Assembly (NCBI GenBank): GCA_030426145.1
Contig: JAUHZF010000002.1
Span: forward strand, 1-64,000
DNA: 64,000 bases
Source: Polyangia bacterium
Lineage (GTDB): Bacteria; Myxococcota_A; Polyangia; Polyangiales; Polyangiaceae
Direction of reading: 5' to 3'
The notes below the pieces were generated by a model. The model was not told the DNA's origin, did not search any database, and saw nothing but the letters and a program-made list of their open reading frames with translations. The translations under genes were made by a program, and so were the position numbers. Below, in pieces: positions 18,467 through 27,649 of the stretch. Numbering within the stretch: the first letter of the stretch is position 1; the number at the start of each line of letters is the position of its first letter.

Positions 18467-19909
18467 ATGGCCAATGAAGACGGAGTGCCATCGGAGGTGC
18501 CGCGACACGACCTCCGACTCGCCGAAGACTTCGTGCGCTTCGCATCGGCCTCCCTCGACCTCTTTTGCGTGGCCGATACCAAGGGCTACTTTCGCTGGGT
18601 CAGCCCCCGGTGGACCGAAACGCTGGGATGGTCCGAAGATGAGCTCTACGCCCGGCCGTTCATCGAGCTCGTCCATCCCGAAGACATCGCCGCCACGCTG
18701 GCCGAGGTCGAGAAGCTCGCCGCGGGAACACCGACCATCCAGTTCGTCAATCGATACCGGTGCGCCGATGGCAGCTGGATCTGGCTCGAATGGACGACCA
18801 CGCCCACCGACGACGGCTACCTCTACGCGACGGCACGAAACATCACGGCGCGCATGGAGGCGTCGATCGACAACGAGAAGCGCGTGCACCTGCTCGAGAT
18901 GAGCATGCGCCTCGGCAACCTCGGCTACTGGGAGATCGACCTCGTCGAAAACACCATCTCGTGGTCGCCCGAGATCTACGTCATCCACGGTCTGGATCCC
19001 GCGACCCACGTGCCCAGCCTGGATGACGGCATCGACCGATACCACCCTGATGACCGACCGAAGGTCCAGGAGGCCGTGCAGAGAGCCATCGACGAAGGCG
19101 AGCCGTTCTCCTTCGAGCTTCGGATCGTTCGGCCCAGAGGAGAGATCCGACAAGTCGAATCCCACGGAGAGGCTCTTCGCAACGCCCGGGGGGTGGTCAC
19201 GCGGGTGGTCGGGGTCTTCCGGGACATGACCGACGACCCCACGTTCAAGCGCAAGCGCGAGCTGGAGCAGTTTGCCTTCTTGGCCTCTCACGACCTCAAG
19301 GAGCCCCTTCGCACCATCACCACGTACATGGACCTGCTCCGTGATGATGGCCTGGTCGACCTGCAGCCGCCGGCCAAAGAATACTGGAGCTTCGTTCGTG
19401 ATTCGGCGGGCCGCATGTCTGTCCTCATCGAAGATCTCCTTCGCTTCGCCCGCGCCGGCGGCACCCTCGACCCCGAGCCGGTGGCGTTGTCGGAGCTCCT
19501 TCCCATCATCCTCGCCGACCTCGGCCAGCGCATCGACGAGACCGGCGCCCGCATCGAGGGCCACGACACGCTGCCCACCGTGAAGGGAGAGGCAGAGCGC
19601 TTGAGGCTCGTGTTCCAGAACCTGGTCGAGAACGCCCTCAAGTTCTGCGACGCGCCCACCCTTCGCTTCGCGGCGACTCACATGGGGTCGCAATGGGAGA
19701 TCACCCTCACCGACAATGGCCCGGGCATCGAGCCCGCGTTCCGGCAGCGCGTCTTCGAGCCCTTTCAGCGACTGCAACACGACAAGCCGGGCACGGGTAT
19801 GGGTCTCGCCATCGTCGATCGGATCGTGCGAGAGTGCGGCGGCAGCATCTGGGTCAGCGGCGAGCCGGGTGAGGGCACCACCTTCCACCTCGTGTTCGAC
19901 CGAGCCTGA
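18467..19909 (+). CDS. Soluble PAS-PAS histidine kinase
   Basis: 480 residues without membrane segments. Two PAS/PAC domains (about 25-140: FVRFASASLDLFCVADTKGY...ATARNITARME; about 145-265: LGNLGYWEIDLVENTISWSP...VGVFRDMTDD) precede HisKA with FLASHDLKEPLRTI and an HATPase domain with N-box QNLVENALKF, DNGPGI and GTGMGLAIV. It senses a cytoplasmic signal and autophosphorylates on His. AGGA precedes the ATG. It is six bases from a second kinase gene. Confidence 0.93.
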   Translation: MANEDGVPSEVPRHDLRLAEDFVRFASASLDLFCVADTKGYFRWVSPRWTETLGWSEDELYARPFIELVHPEDIAATLAEVEKLAAGTPTIQFVNRYRCADGSWIWLEWTTTPTDDGYLYATARNITARMEASIDNEKRVHLLEMSMRLGNLGYWEIDLVENTISWSPEIYVIHGLDPATHVPSLDDGIDRYHPDDRPKVQEAVQRAIDEGEPFSFELRIVRPRGEIRQVESHGEALRNARGVVTRVVGVFRDMTDDPTFKRKRELEQFAFLASHDLKEPLRTITTYMDLLRDDGLVDLQPPAKEYWSFVRDSAGRMSVLIEDLLRFARAGGTLDPEPVALSELLPIILADLGQRIDETGARIEGHDTLPTVKGEAERLRLVFQNLVENALKFCDAPTLRFAATHMGSQWEITLTDNGPGIEPAFRQRVFEPFQRLQHDKPGTGMGLAIVDRIVRECGGSIWVSGEPGEGTTFHLVFDRA

Positions 19910-19915
19910 GGTCAA

Positions 19916-20662
19916 ATGGCGAAGGATGAAGAGTCAGTGATCGGCGACCTCGAGGCTCGCCTCGCCGCTCGCGACGCAGAGCTCGATCGTGCGAAACGTG
20001 AGCTCGACGAGCTCGCACGGGTGATGGCGCACGACCTGCGAGCACCGCTGCGCGCCATCACGAGCTTCGGCGAGCTGCTGGTCGCCGAGTATGACGACCA
20101 GCTCGGAGGTGAGGGCGAGCAGTACCTAGGCTTCATCACCCACGGCGCCGAGCGCATGCGCGACATGCTGGACGCGCTGGTCCGCCTCATCCGTCTCGAC
20201 GGTCGCAAGGGCCCGTGCGAGGACGTCGCCGTCGTCGACGTCTTGAACGAGGTGGCGTCAAACGTAGCGCCAGCGCTCGAGGCACGAGGCGGAAGGCTGG
20301 TGTACGAAGAGGACCTCGGCGTCGTCAGCGCGATTCGCTCTCAGATGGTGCTGCTGTTCCAGCACCTGGTGGAGAACGCGATCAAGTTCTCCGAGCATGC
20401 CCCTCGCGTCACCATTCGGGGCCGGGTCGACGACGACGCCGTCGTCATCGAGGTCATCGACGAAGGCATCGGGTTCCCGGCCCACGCGGCAACGCGCATC
20501 TTCGACATCTTCGAGCGTGCCGTGGGCCGCGACGCCTATCCTGGCCTCGGCATCGGCCTCGCGATTTGCAAGAAGGTGGTCGAGGACCACGGGGGTCGGA
20601 TCGAAGCCCACAGTGCAGGAAGCGACGAGGGCGCCCGCTTCGTGGTTCGATGGCCCCCATAG
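19916..20662 (+). CDS. Short histidine kinase without sensor domain
   Basis: 248 residues: an N-terminal coiled coil (residues 5-35), HisKA with VMAHDLRAPLRAITSF, and HATPase with QHLVENAIKFSEHAP, DEGIGFPAH and LGIGLAICKKVVEDHGG. It has no PAS, GAF or transmembrane part, so its input probably comes from a partner protein, such as the kinase just upstream, through the coiled coil. GAGG precedes the ATG. It converges on the hydrolase gene 34 bases later. Confidence 0.9.
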   Translation: MAKDEESVIGDLEARLAARDAELDRAKRELDELARVMAHDLRAPLRAITSFGELLVAEYDDQLGGEGEQYLGFITHGAERMRDMLDALVRLIRLDGRKGPCEDVAVVDVLNEVASNVAPALEARGGRLVYEEDLGVVSAIRSQMVLLFQHLVENAIKFSEHAPRVTIRGRVDDDAVVIEVIDEGIGFPAHAATRIFDIFERAVGRDAYPGLGIGLAICKKVVEDHGGRIEAHSAGSDEGARFVVRWPP

Positions 20663-20696
20663 CGGTGCCCAACGCACGCGCTCGGCGGGTAGAACG

Positions 20697-21692
20697 CTAA
20701 GGCCCTGGCTGGCCGCGCAAGGCGCGGTCGTGGAAGAGCAGCATCTCGTAGGCGCCCGGACCACGGTTGAAGGCGTAGCTGTGGGGGCCGGCCACGACGT
20801 CGTGGCGGTGGGCGAGCGATGCGCGGTCGAGCTGCTTGGCGAAGGCGCCCACGGTGCCGCGGTAGAAGTCGCCATCGCTGGTGAGGAGGCGGAGGCGGAA
20901 GGCGGCGTTGGCCTTGCGGGCCTCGCGGACACGGCGGGTGAGCTCGTCGAGCTCGTGGGGGTAGATGGCGGGCTGGAGCGCGGCCACCACCCCGAAGTGC
21001 TCGGGGTGCGCGAGACCGACGAGCAGCGAGACACGCCCCCCGAGGCTGACGCCGTCGATGCCGGTCGTGGCGGGGGTGCCGAGGGCTGGGGTGTCGGCGT
21101 AGATGCGAGGGATGAGGGTCTCGACCACGAACCGACCGAAGGGGATGGCCGCGCTCATCTCCTTTTCGCCCTGCAGGATGTCGGGGGTGAAGGGCGTGAC
21201 CACGATGAGGCCCTCGTACGGCTGCTTCTCGAGGGCCGCGTTGAGCTCGGCGATGCGATCCTGGGGGGCGATGCGCAGCAGATCGGCCCGGGTGAGCGGA
21301 GGCGCCTTCACCCGGGCGAGGGCCTTGGTGAGCGCATAGTCGTCGAGCCAGCCTCGAGCGCCCCGAGCCGGCGGCTTGAAGGCCTCCGTCTGGCCGTGCA
21401 GCGCGATGAGTACGGGCAGGCGCTTCTTGGTTTCAGGAACCGTCACCACCACGTCGATGCGGCCAGCGGGGGTGTCGTCGAAGCGCCAGGTGTGCTCGGC
21501 GGCGGGCCATGGACCCTCAACCGCGCGAGCGGTGGCAGAAGGTGCGGGTGCGGAGGGTGCGGACGGAACCGCGGTGGGTGCGGGGGGTGTCGACGAGGTG
21601 GGCACCGAGGATGCCGTGGCCGACGACGTGGGGGCGACGCGGGGCTCCTCGGTGCAGGAGACGAGGGCGAGCGCGAGCAGCAGGGTTCTCAT
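20697..21692 (-). CDS. Lipid-anchored alpha/beta hydrolase
   Basis: 331 residues: signal MRTLLLALALVSC with a lipobox, a long Ser/Thr/Pro/Ala linker (about 18-60), then an alpha/beta-hydrolase domain with LPVLIALHGQTEA (oxyanion side), nucleophile elbow GIDGVSLGGRVS and a C-terminal GPHSYAF likely to hold the catalytic His. It resembles poly-domain esterases of the PHB-depolymerase/esterase D type that act on substrates at the cell surface. The start at 21692 is set by the signal peptide. Confidence 0.82.
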   Translation of the reverse strand: MRTLLLALALVSCTEEPRVAPTSSATASSVPTSSTPPAPTAVPSAPSAPAPSATARAVEGPWPAAEHTWRFDDTPAGRIDVVVTVPETKKRLPVLIALHGQTEAFKPPARGARGWLDDYALTKALARVKAPPLTRADLLRIAPQDRIAELNAALEKQPYEGLIVVTPFTPDILQGEKEMSAAIPFGRFVVETLIPRIYADTPALGTPATTGIDGVSLGGRVSLLVGLAHPEHFGVVAALQPAIYPHELDELTRRVREARKANAAFRLRLLTSDGDFYRGTVGAFAKQLDRASLAHRHDVVAGPHSYAFNRGPGAYEMLLFHDRALRGQPGP

Positions 21693-21831
21693 GGCGCGCA
21701 CGGACGGCACTCTACACCGGTGGCACGACTTCCGCGCTCGCCGTGACACGGGATGGCACAGCACGATTTGGGCTCAAGTGCCCGAATGCACGCGAACACG
21801 GGCTGGCCCACGCGTTGCACAGCTGAAGGGC

Positions 21832-23877
21832 ATGAACACCAAGCTTGTCTTGCCGCTGCTCTCGCTGCTGCCCGTGGCCATGGTGACTGCCACGGGCTGC
21901 GGAGACAGCGAGCCCGCCCCCCGAGGTCCCTTCGTCGCGCGTTCGGCGGAGCTTCATCAGGCCGAGAGCTGCGACGACCTGCTCGCCCAGCTCAAGCGCG
22001 ACGCTTCGGTGAAGATGAACGACGCCATCAACCGCAACCTGTACTGGTTGAACGAGCGCACGAGCGACGTCGCCGATGGCGAGGGCTCCTCGTCGGCGAG
22101 CACCGGCAGCGGAAGCTCGGCCGGTGCCCAAGACGACGGCGCTCCAGAGCACAGCGAGACCAACAACCAGGTCGAGGGCGTGCACGAAGCCGACATCGTC
22201 AAGACCGATGGCTTCCACCTCTACGTGCTGCACGAGGGCGAGCTCGCCATCGTGAACGCGTGGCCCCTCGACACCTTCGGCCTCGGCAGCACGACCCCCA
22301 TCGAGGGCTCTCCGATCGAGATGTTCGTGCACGAGGGCAACGCGGTCGTCTTCTCGCGGGTGAGCAGCGACGACGGCCTGTTGAGCTGCGCCGAGGGCGA
22401 TTGGCGCTGCTATCGCGACTTCACCAAGGTGACCGTCATCGGCATCGACGGCACCCAGACCGAGGTGAAGGGCGAGCAGTACCTGCAGGGTTACTACAGC
22501 TCGTCGCGCCGCATCGGCAACCAGGTGCGGTTGGTCACGACCGACTGGAGCAGCAACCGTCTCGATCTCGAGTACTACCCCAACGAGGTCGATTACGACC
22601 GCTACGACGACGTCGACTACATGACCGCGCGGTACGAGACGCTGCGGCGACAGAACCAGGCCGTCATCGACGCCGCCACCCTCGAGGACTTCTTGCCGCA
22701 CCAGTTCGTGCGTGACGGCGGACAGCTCAGCGAGGTCCCCCGCAGCTGCGGCGACTACTACGTGCCCACCGCAGGCACGTCCGAGTACGGCCGCACCTCC
22801 ATCGCCTCCTTCGACCTCACGCAGCCCACCGCGCCGGCCCAGGCGACCCACATCACGGGGCAGTCGTGGACGGTCTACGCCAGCCAAGACAACCTCTACG
22901 TGGCCGGCGCATCCTGGAACGACCACCGCTGGATCTGGGCCTACCAAAGCGAGACCCCGCTCAGCGTCACCTCGACCCTGGTGCACAAGTTCAGCACCGA
23001 CACCGCCAAGCCGACCTACGTCGGCTCGGCGCGGGTGCCGGGACGCCTCAACGACCAGTTCTCGCTCGACGAGCGCGACGGCGTACTTCGCCTGGTCACC
23101 ACCGATCGGCTCGTGTCGAAGGACGAGTGGACGAGCGAAAACGACCTCTTCCTGCTGGGTGAGGACATGCTGCCCATCGGCGAGGTGACGGGGCTGGCGC
23201 CGGGCGAAGCGGTCTACAGCACCCGCTTCGTGGGCGACCGCGGTTACGTGGTGACCTTCCGCCAGATCGACCCGCTCTTCGTCTTCGACCTGAAGGACCC
23301 TCGCCAGCCCAAGCTCATGGCCGAGCTGAAGATCCCGGGCTTCTCGACCTACATGCATCCCATCGCAGGCGGGGACTACCTCCTCACCATCGGCCGCGAC
23401 GGCGACGACGACGGCACCGTCGGCGAGCCGGCCTTGCAGCTGTTCGACGTGCGCGATGCCACCAACCCGGTGCTGAAGCACAAGCACGTGCTCTCGGGCG
23501 GCTGGTCCGAGGCCGCCTACAACCACAAGGCGTTCACCTTCTTCGGAAGCAAGCTCGCCATCCCGACCGCCGAATGGACCTCGCAGGGCATGGAGAGCAA
23601 CCTCCAGCTCTTCGACATCGACGTGGAGCAGGGGATCTCTCCCCACGGTTCCGTGAGCCACTCCGGCTTCTTCGACGAGGTCGTGGTCGACGACGGCACC
23701 TACTACGACGAGTGGTGCATGAGCTATCAGGGTCGGGTGCGACGCGGCGTCTTCATCGACGACAGCATCTACTCGATCAGTCGCGGCGGCATCGTGGTCA
23801 ACAACACCGCCACCATGACCGAAGAGGCACGGCTCCCGCTCCCCTTCGAAGCCGAGAACTTCTGCTACTACTACTGA
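21832..23877 (+). CDS. Secreted beta-propeller lipoprotein (PF09826 type)
   Basis: 681 residues. Lipoprotein signal MNTKLVLPLLSLLP...VTATGC, an acidic Ser/Gly linker, then NNQVEGVHEADIVKTDG, the hallmark of the bacterial beta-propeller domain family (DUF2135-independent PF09826). Repeated blade-like segments follow (FSLDERDGVLRLVTTD, PLFVFDLKDPRQPKLMAELK, LQLFDVRDATNPVLKHK). No catalytic motif is known for the family; a binding or scaffold role at the cell surface is inferred. GAAGGG precedes the ATG, and a clear terminator follows. Confidence 0.9.
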   Translation: MNTKLVLPLLSLLPVAMVTATGCGDSEPAPRGPFVARSAELHQAESCDDLLAQLKRDASVKMNDAINRNLYWLNERTSDVADGEGSSSASTGSGSSAGAQDDGAPEHSETNNQVEGVHEADIVKTDGFHLYVLHEGELAIVNAWPLDTFGLGSTTPIEGSPIEMFVHEGNAVVFSRVSSDDGLLSCAEGDWRCYRDFTKVTVIGIDGTQTEVKGEQYLQGYYSSSRRIGNQVRLVTTDWSSNRLDLEYYPNEVDYDRYDDVDYMTARYETLRRQNQAVIDAATLEDFLPHQFVRDGGQLSEVPRSCGDYYVPTAGTSEYGRTSIASFDLTQPTAPAQATHITGQSWTVYASQDNLYVAGASWNDHRWIWAYQSETPLSVTSTLVHKFSTDTAKPTYVGSARVPGRLNDQFSLDERDGVLRLVTTDRLVSKDEWTSENDLFLLGEDMLPIGEVTGLAPGEAVYSTRFVGDRGYVVTFRQIDPLFVFDLKDPRQPKLMAELKIPGFSTYMHPIAGGDYLLTIGRDGDDDGTVGEPALQLFDVRDATNPVLKHKHVLSGGWSEAAYNHKAFTFFGSKLAIPTAEWTSQGMESNLQLFDIDVEQGISPHGSVSHSGFFDEVVVDDGTYYDEWCMSYQGRVRRGVFIDDSIYSISRGGIVVNNTATMTEEARLPLPFEAENFCYYY

Positions 23878-23896
23878 GCTGAAGCCCTAGATGCGA

Positions 23897-23944
23897 CGAG
23901 CCCGCCGGACCCCATGAGAGGTCGGCGGGCTCGATGCCTTTTGT
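23897..23944 (+). terminator. Rho-independent terminator after the beta-propeller gene
   Basis: CGAGCCCGCCG (23897-23907) pairs with CGGCGGGCTCG (23923-23933), an 11-bp stem, followed by ATGCCTTTTGT. It separates two converging genes and could serve both. Confidence 0.85.
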
Positions 23945-23952
23945 CGGGAAGC

Positions 23953-24993
23953 TCAGTTGGGCGTGACGCAGCTGCCCATGCTCGTGCTCATGCCCAAGCC
24001 GGGCGCATCGCAACCGGGGTCGGTGGGCATGGTGCCGATGGTGCACGTGCCGAGGCCGGTCGCAACCGGGTCGAAGGCCCCCTTCTGACAGCTGCCGACC
24101 CCTCCGGTGCCGCAGTCGGCGTCGTCACAGCAGTAGCGACCGCAGGTGCCCTCGGGCACGAGGTTGCCCCCGGGGTCGACGCAGGTGTTGCCCTTCTCGC
24201 ACTTGGTCTGGCTACCGAAGTTGTAGTTGCAGGCAGTGCACTGGTCGGCGTTGTTCGTCTCGAGCTTGCACTGAAACCCAATCACGGTGCGAGGCGCAAA
24301 CGTGAGAATGTCGCTCTCGGGCATGGTGATGTAGTCGCAGCGCTCGTTGCCCTGGTTCGGATTGCACCCGTCCTGCGTCACCGGGTTGCACTTGATCACG
24401 CTCGGCGCGTCAGCGAAGCACGCGTCACGCTGCGCCGCGCAATTGTCTTCGATACAGTCCCGGCAGTTCTGGTTGGGGTCTAGGCCCTGACAGAACGTCG
24501 CCTGGCAATCGCCAAGACAGGCGCTGTTGGCGTTGCACGCACAATCTTGAAGCGTGGAGAACAGCGTCGCCGAGCTGGCACACAAGGCGTCGAAGCCCGC
24601 GAAGTAGGTAGCAAACGTCCTGCAGTTGACGCAGTAGTCAGTACACGCGGCGTCGGATGCGCAATCGGCACACGCGCAGGACTCGTTGTCGTCGCAGACA
24701 CCATCCGTGTTGCAGGAGGGAGTGTTGCACGCGGCGCTATACCAGCAGTCCTCACACGCACAGTGCTCGTCGCTCTTGCACTTGTTGTCGAGGTCACACA
24801 CGACATTAGACATCGAACTGCCGGTGCTGGTGGTGTTGGTCGTCGACATGTCGCCGCCACCGGACGTCGTGGTCGTGGTGTTGCCGGCGCCGCTCCCACC
24901 GGTGCCGGTGGTGTCTCCGTCGTCTCCACCGCAGGCAGCGATGGCCACGCCCGTCAGCAGTCCCAAGCCAATGAACCCAAGCCGAACCTTCAT
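23953..24993 (-). CDS. Cys-rich lipoprotein, myxobacterial type
   Basis: 346 residues: lipoprotein signal MKVRLGFIGLGLLTGVAIAAC, a Thr/Ser/Gly linker (25-65) and a mature region with over thirty Cys in short repeats such as CDLDNKCKSDEHCACEDC and CNTDGVCDDNESCACADC, then a CNYNF...CEKGNTC part. The spacing indicates a disulfide-rich extracellular protein. Related Cys-rich lipoproteins of unknown role are numerous in myxobacteria; another lies at 41685. Confidence 0.85.
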   Translation of the reverse strand: MKVRLGFIGLGLLTGVAIAACGGDDGDTTGTGGSGAGNTTTTTSGGGDMSTTNTTSTGSSMSNVVCDLDNKCKSDEHCACEDCWYSAACNTPSCNTDGVCDDNESCACADCASDAACTDYCVNCRTFATYFAGFDALCASSATLFSTLQDCACNANSACLGDCQATFCQGLDPNQNCRDCIEDNCAAQRDACFADAPSVIKCNPVTQDGCNPNQGNERCDYITMPESDILTFAPRTVIGFQCKLETNNADQCTACNYNFGSQTKCEKGNTCVDPGGNLVPEGTCGRYCCDDADCGTGGVGSCQKGAFDPVATGLGTCTIGTMPTDPGCDAPGLGMSTSMGSCVTPN

Positions 24994-25096
24994 GCCCCCA
25001 ACCTACCGTCAGCGGTCACGCCGAGGCAACGCCATCGACGCAAGCCGGGCGCGATGAGCTCGCCCACGCGCCTCGCGACCGGAACCGTCGGCGACG

Positions 25097-25642
25097 CTAG
25101 ATCGTGGCCCAGGCCCGCAGCTCGGGGAGGGTGAGGACCTCGCCGGCGATGTCGTCCGTCAGGTCGAGGTAGCGCTCGAGGGTGGAGGTGCTGTCGAGGT
25201 CGCCGGCCACCACGGGGGGCCAGCTCGGGGGCGGGTGGATGTAGGTTCCGTCCGCGTTCAGCATGTGGCCGCGGTCGGTGGCGAAGGTGGCCTCGAGGTC
25301 TTCTGCGGTCACGAGCCGGAAGCTCGGTACCAGCGATGACAGCTCGTCGGGCAGGCGCTCGGGCTCGTAGGGAAAGGTAGCCTCGAGGTAGGCCAGCGCG
25401 GGACAGACGGCCGGAAGGCGGGTGTCCTGGTCATGGATCCAGCGCGCCCCGTCGGCCTCGCGCACCATCACCACGTGGTAGTCCCAGAGCACCGGCTCGC
25501 CCGGCTTCGCCAACCGCTGCTGCCACAACAACACGCGGCCCTGCGCGTTGGTGATGAACAGGGCCCACCGACGGCCTTCTGTCTCGCGCACCTGCCACCA
25601 GACGTTCTCCTCGCAGTAGAAGGGCTGGTAGCGCGAGGTCAC
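25097..25642 (-). CDS. Protein N-terminal glutamine amidohydrolase (NTAQ1-like)
   Basis: 181 residues matching NTAQ1 along most of the length: YCEENVW (nucleophile Cys10), VLWDYHVV (His56), IHDQDTRLP (Asp71 or Asp73), CPALAYLEATF, FRLVTAEDLEATFATDRGHM and PPPSWPP. In eukaryotes the enzyme deamidates N-terminal Gln to Glu so that the protein enters the N-degron pathway. The GTG start (25642) overlaps the stop of the membrane-protein gene as GTGA. Bacterial function is inferred; no leucyl-transferase or ClpS gene is in the window. Confidence 0.88.
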   Translation of the reverse strand: MTSRYQPFYCEENVWWQVRETEGRRWALFITNAQGRVLLWQQRLAKPGEPVLWDYHVVMVREADGARWIHDQDTRLPAVCPALAYLEATFPYEPERLPDELSSLVPSFRLVTAEDLEATFATDRGHMLNADGTYIHPPPSWPPVVAGDLDSTSTLERYLDLTDDIAGEVLTLPELRAWATI

Positions 25643-26508
25643 GATGGCTTCTTCTCGGGCTTGGCGGCCTCTTTCTTGCGCTTCTTCTTCTTGGCCGACG
25701 ACTTCTTCTTCTTGGGCGCGTCGGCAGGCCCGTCGTCCATCTCCTCCTGGGTCGCCTGGGGGATGGGGAGGCGCGGGGCACCAGCCGCCATGGCCGCGAA
25801 GCCGAGCGCAGCCACGATGGCGATGATGCCGTGTGCGCTCGGGCCCGCGGTCAGATTGCCCGCGCCGGGGCCCACGGCGAGGAGCTCGCCGCCGAGGAGG
25901 GCATCGGCCCCGAACGAGAAGGCAAAGTGGGCTCCGATGGGCGCCCACGCGTCGCGGCCCTTCAGCCACAGCGCCACGAAAGCGGCGCTCGACGTGGCCA
26001 CGAGCGCCAAGCCCACCGGTGTCGCGCTCCGCTCGAGAGCCACCGCGGCGACGCTGGCCAAGACCGCGAAGATGGCGCCGTAACGAAGCGGCAGCCGCGC
26101 CCGCGCGGCAAAGGTGAGCGGGATGCCGTGCAGCCACACCTCGTCGCGCAGCGCCAGGAAGACGCTCTCGATGATCCCGAAGAAGACGGCCGCGGATGGC
26201 TGCGCGGAATGGATGGCGCCTCCCGCTGCCACCGCGACGCCCGCCGCCACCGCCAAGATCACGAAGACCACCCCGGCCGATACGATGGCCCGGCGCCAAG
26301 CTCGCCCGCCGCCACGCGCGGAAGGAACGCCGGCGCGGCCCATGGCGAAGCTGACCACGACCGCGCCGAGCACGGTGGCCTGCATCGGGTTGCTCAACCA
26401 CCCGTCGATGCCGCGGATGACCGCGCCGAGGCTCACCACGAGGATCGCCCCCATGGCCAGCGCCCGGGTGGGGTTCTCGTCAGTGGAGGGTGTGCCAGCG
26501 GCCGTCAT
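25639..26508 (-). CDS. Divergent CPBP (Abi)-like membrane protein with Lys-rich tail
   Basis: 289 residues with about seven hydrophobic segments. RDEVWLHGIP (121-130) sits where CPBP proteases have EExxxR, and GAHFAFSF where they have the second His motif, but EE is DE and the Arg is His, so protease activity is doubtful. The C-terminal ~35 residues are Lys/Ala-rich (KKKKSSAKKKKRKKE) and cytoplasmic. It is the third gene of a four-gene overlapping operon and shares 29 bases with the preceding gene. Confidence 0.6.
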   Translation of the reverse strand: MTAAGTPSTDENPTRALAMGAILVVSLGAVIRGIDGWLSNPMQATVLGAVVVSFAMGRAGVPSARGGGRAWRRAIVSAGVVFVILAVAAGVAVAAGGAIHSAQPSAAVFFGIIESVFLALRDEVWLHGIPLTFAARARLPLRYGAIFAVLASVAAVALERSATPVGLALVATSSAAFVALWLKGRDAWAPIGAHFAFSFGADALLGGELLAVGPGAGNLTAGPSAHGIIAIVAALGFAAMAAGAPRLPIPQATQEEMDDGPADAPKKKKSSAKKKKRKKEAAKPEKKPS

Positions 26509-27649
26509 GCGACACCTTGGGAACCTCGGTCTCCGCCGACTCCACCGCGCCGATCGGGATGCGGGGGGTGCTGCGCGTCCGACGTCGACGCCGGGGCGGG
26601 GGCGGAGCCTCGGGCTCGTCTCTTTCGATCTCGGGCTCGACGCGCGCGCGCCACCGCCTCGCGAACATGGCGGCCAGCGCGAGCACGCCCCACAACCCGA
26701 GGCTACCCAGGAGAATGGGAACGAACGTGCGGTGCCGTGCGAGGTCGAGGCGCCACGACTGCTCCAGCTGATTGAGGTCGGTCTGGTAGCCCTGCGCGAT
26801 CGCCGCCTCGAAGGCTTCCCCCGCCCGGCGACGGCGTACGAGGTGGGCGAACGCCTCGGTGCGCTCGCCCTCGGAGAGGAAGCGAACGAAGTCGACGCTC
26901 TCCGCGGCTGCGACCGAGTCGAGGGCGCCGTCTTCGAGGTAGAAGTCGAGGTCGACGAGCGGGATCACCCGCTCCTCCACCGATGCCCACCACAGCGCGC
27001 GCGACCGCGCCGGTTCGCCGTAGGCCGCGACCCGGAGCGCGTAGCCCAGGCGAAGCCAGCGCGGCAGACCGTCGGTCCCCGCGGCTTCATCGAGCGCGAG
27101 GTACGCCATGCCCCGCCGAAAGCCGGCCATCACCTGCGCGTCGTCGACGTTTGCGCTCGGCAACGCCAAGATGAGCGTGGAGGCCTCGAAGAGCGCGATC
27201 GTCTCCTGCCCCGTCGGCGCCCCCTCCGGCACGATGCGGGCCACGTCGGACGGCCCCACCGCGACCCGGATCGTGAGCTCGCCGAGCACGGGATGACCGA
27301 GCTCTTCGGACAGGCGACGACGCAGCTCCGGCGCTGCCTCGGCCAAGGCTCGCACCCGATCGCGCGCCAGCGGGTGATAGGCGATGGTCATGCCCTCGAC
27401 CTCGCGCGTGAGATATTCGGGCGGAAGCGGAGGCAACGCAGGAGCGTGACCGAGCAGCGGCGCCTCCGCCGGCCTGGGGTACATCAGCTGTGGTGCTGGC
27501 GCTTCGGGCGGCTCCGCCTTGGGCGCTGGGGTCGTCGATCGAGGAGCGGCAGAGGAGGCCGGCGGGCTCGGAGCGGTCTGCGCCGCCGACGAACCCGTCA
27601 GCGCCAGAACCGCACAGGCGACGCCCAGGCGCCCCCAGCCCCCTCTCAA
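26480..27649 (-). CDS. Secreted protein with peptidase-MA-like domain and C-terminal anchor
   Basis: 389 residues. The signal peptide (GVACAVLALTGSSAAQ) is followed by a Pro/Ala-rich linker, a helical domain of about 230 residues (ALPSANVDDAQVMAGFRRGM, AIAQGYQTDLNQLEQSW) and one transmembrane segment (ILLGSLGLWGVLALAAMF) before a basic/proline-rich cytoplasmic tail. The helical region resembles the MA-like zinc peptidases in plan, but the HExxH motif is missing, so it is probably inactive or only similar. The TTG start overlaps the upstream stop. Confidence 0.6.
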   Translation of the reverse strand: MRGGWGRLGVACAVLALTGSSAAQTAPSPPASSAAPRSTTPAPKAEPPEAPAPQLMYPRPAEAPLLGHAPALPPLPPEYLTREVEGMTIAYHPLARDRVRALAEAAPELRRRLSEELGHPVLGELTIRVAVGPSDVARIVPEGAPTGQETIALFEASTLILALPSANVDDAQVMAGFRRGMAYLALDEAAGTDGLPRWLRLGYALRVAAYGEPARSRALWWASVEERVIPLVDLDFYLEDGALDSVAAAESVDFVRFLSEGERTEAFAHLVRRRRAGEAFEAAIAQGYQTDLNQLEQSWRLDLARHRTFVPILLGSLGLWGVLALAAMFARRWRARVEPEIERDEPEAPPPPRRRRRTRSTPRIPIGAVESAETEVPKVSHDGRWHTLH

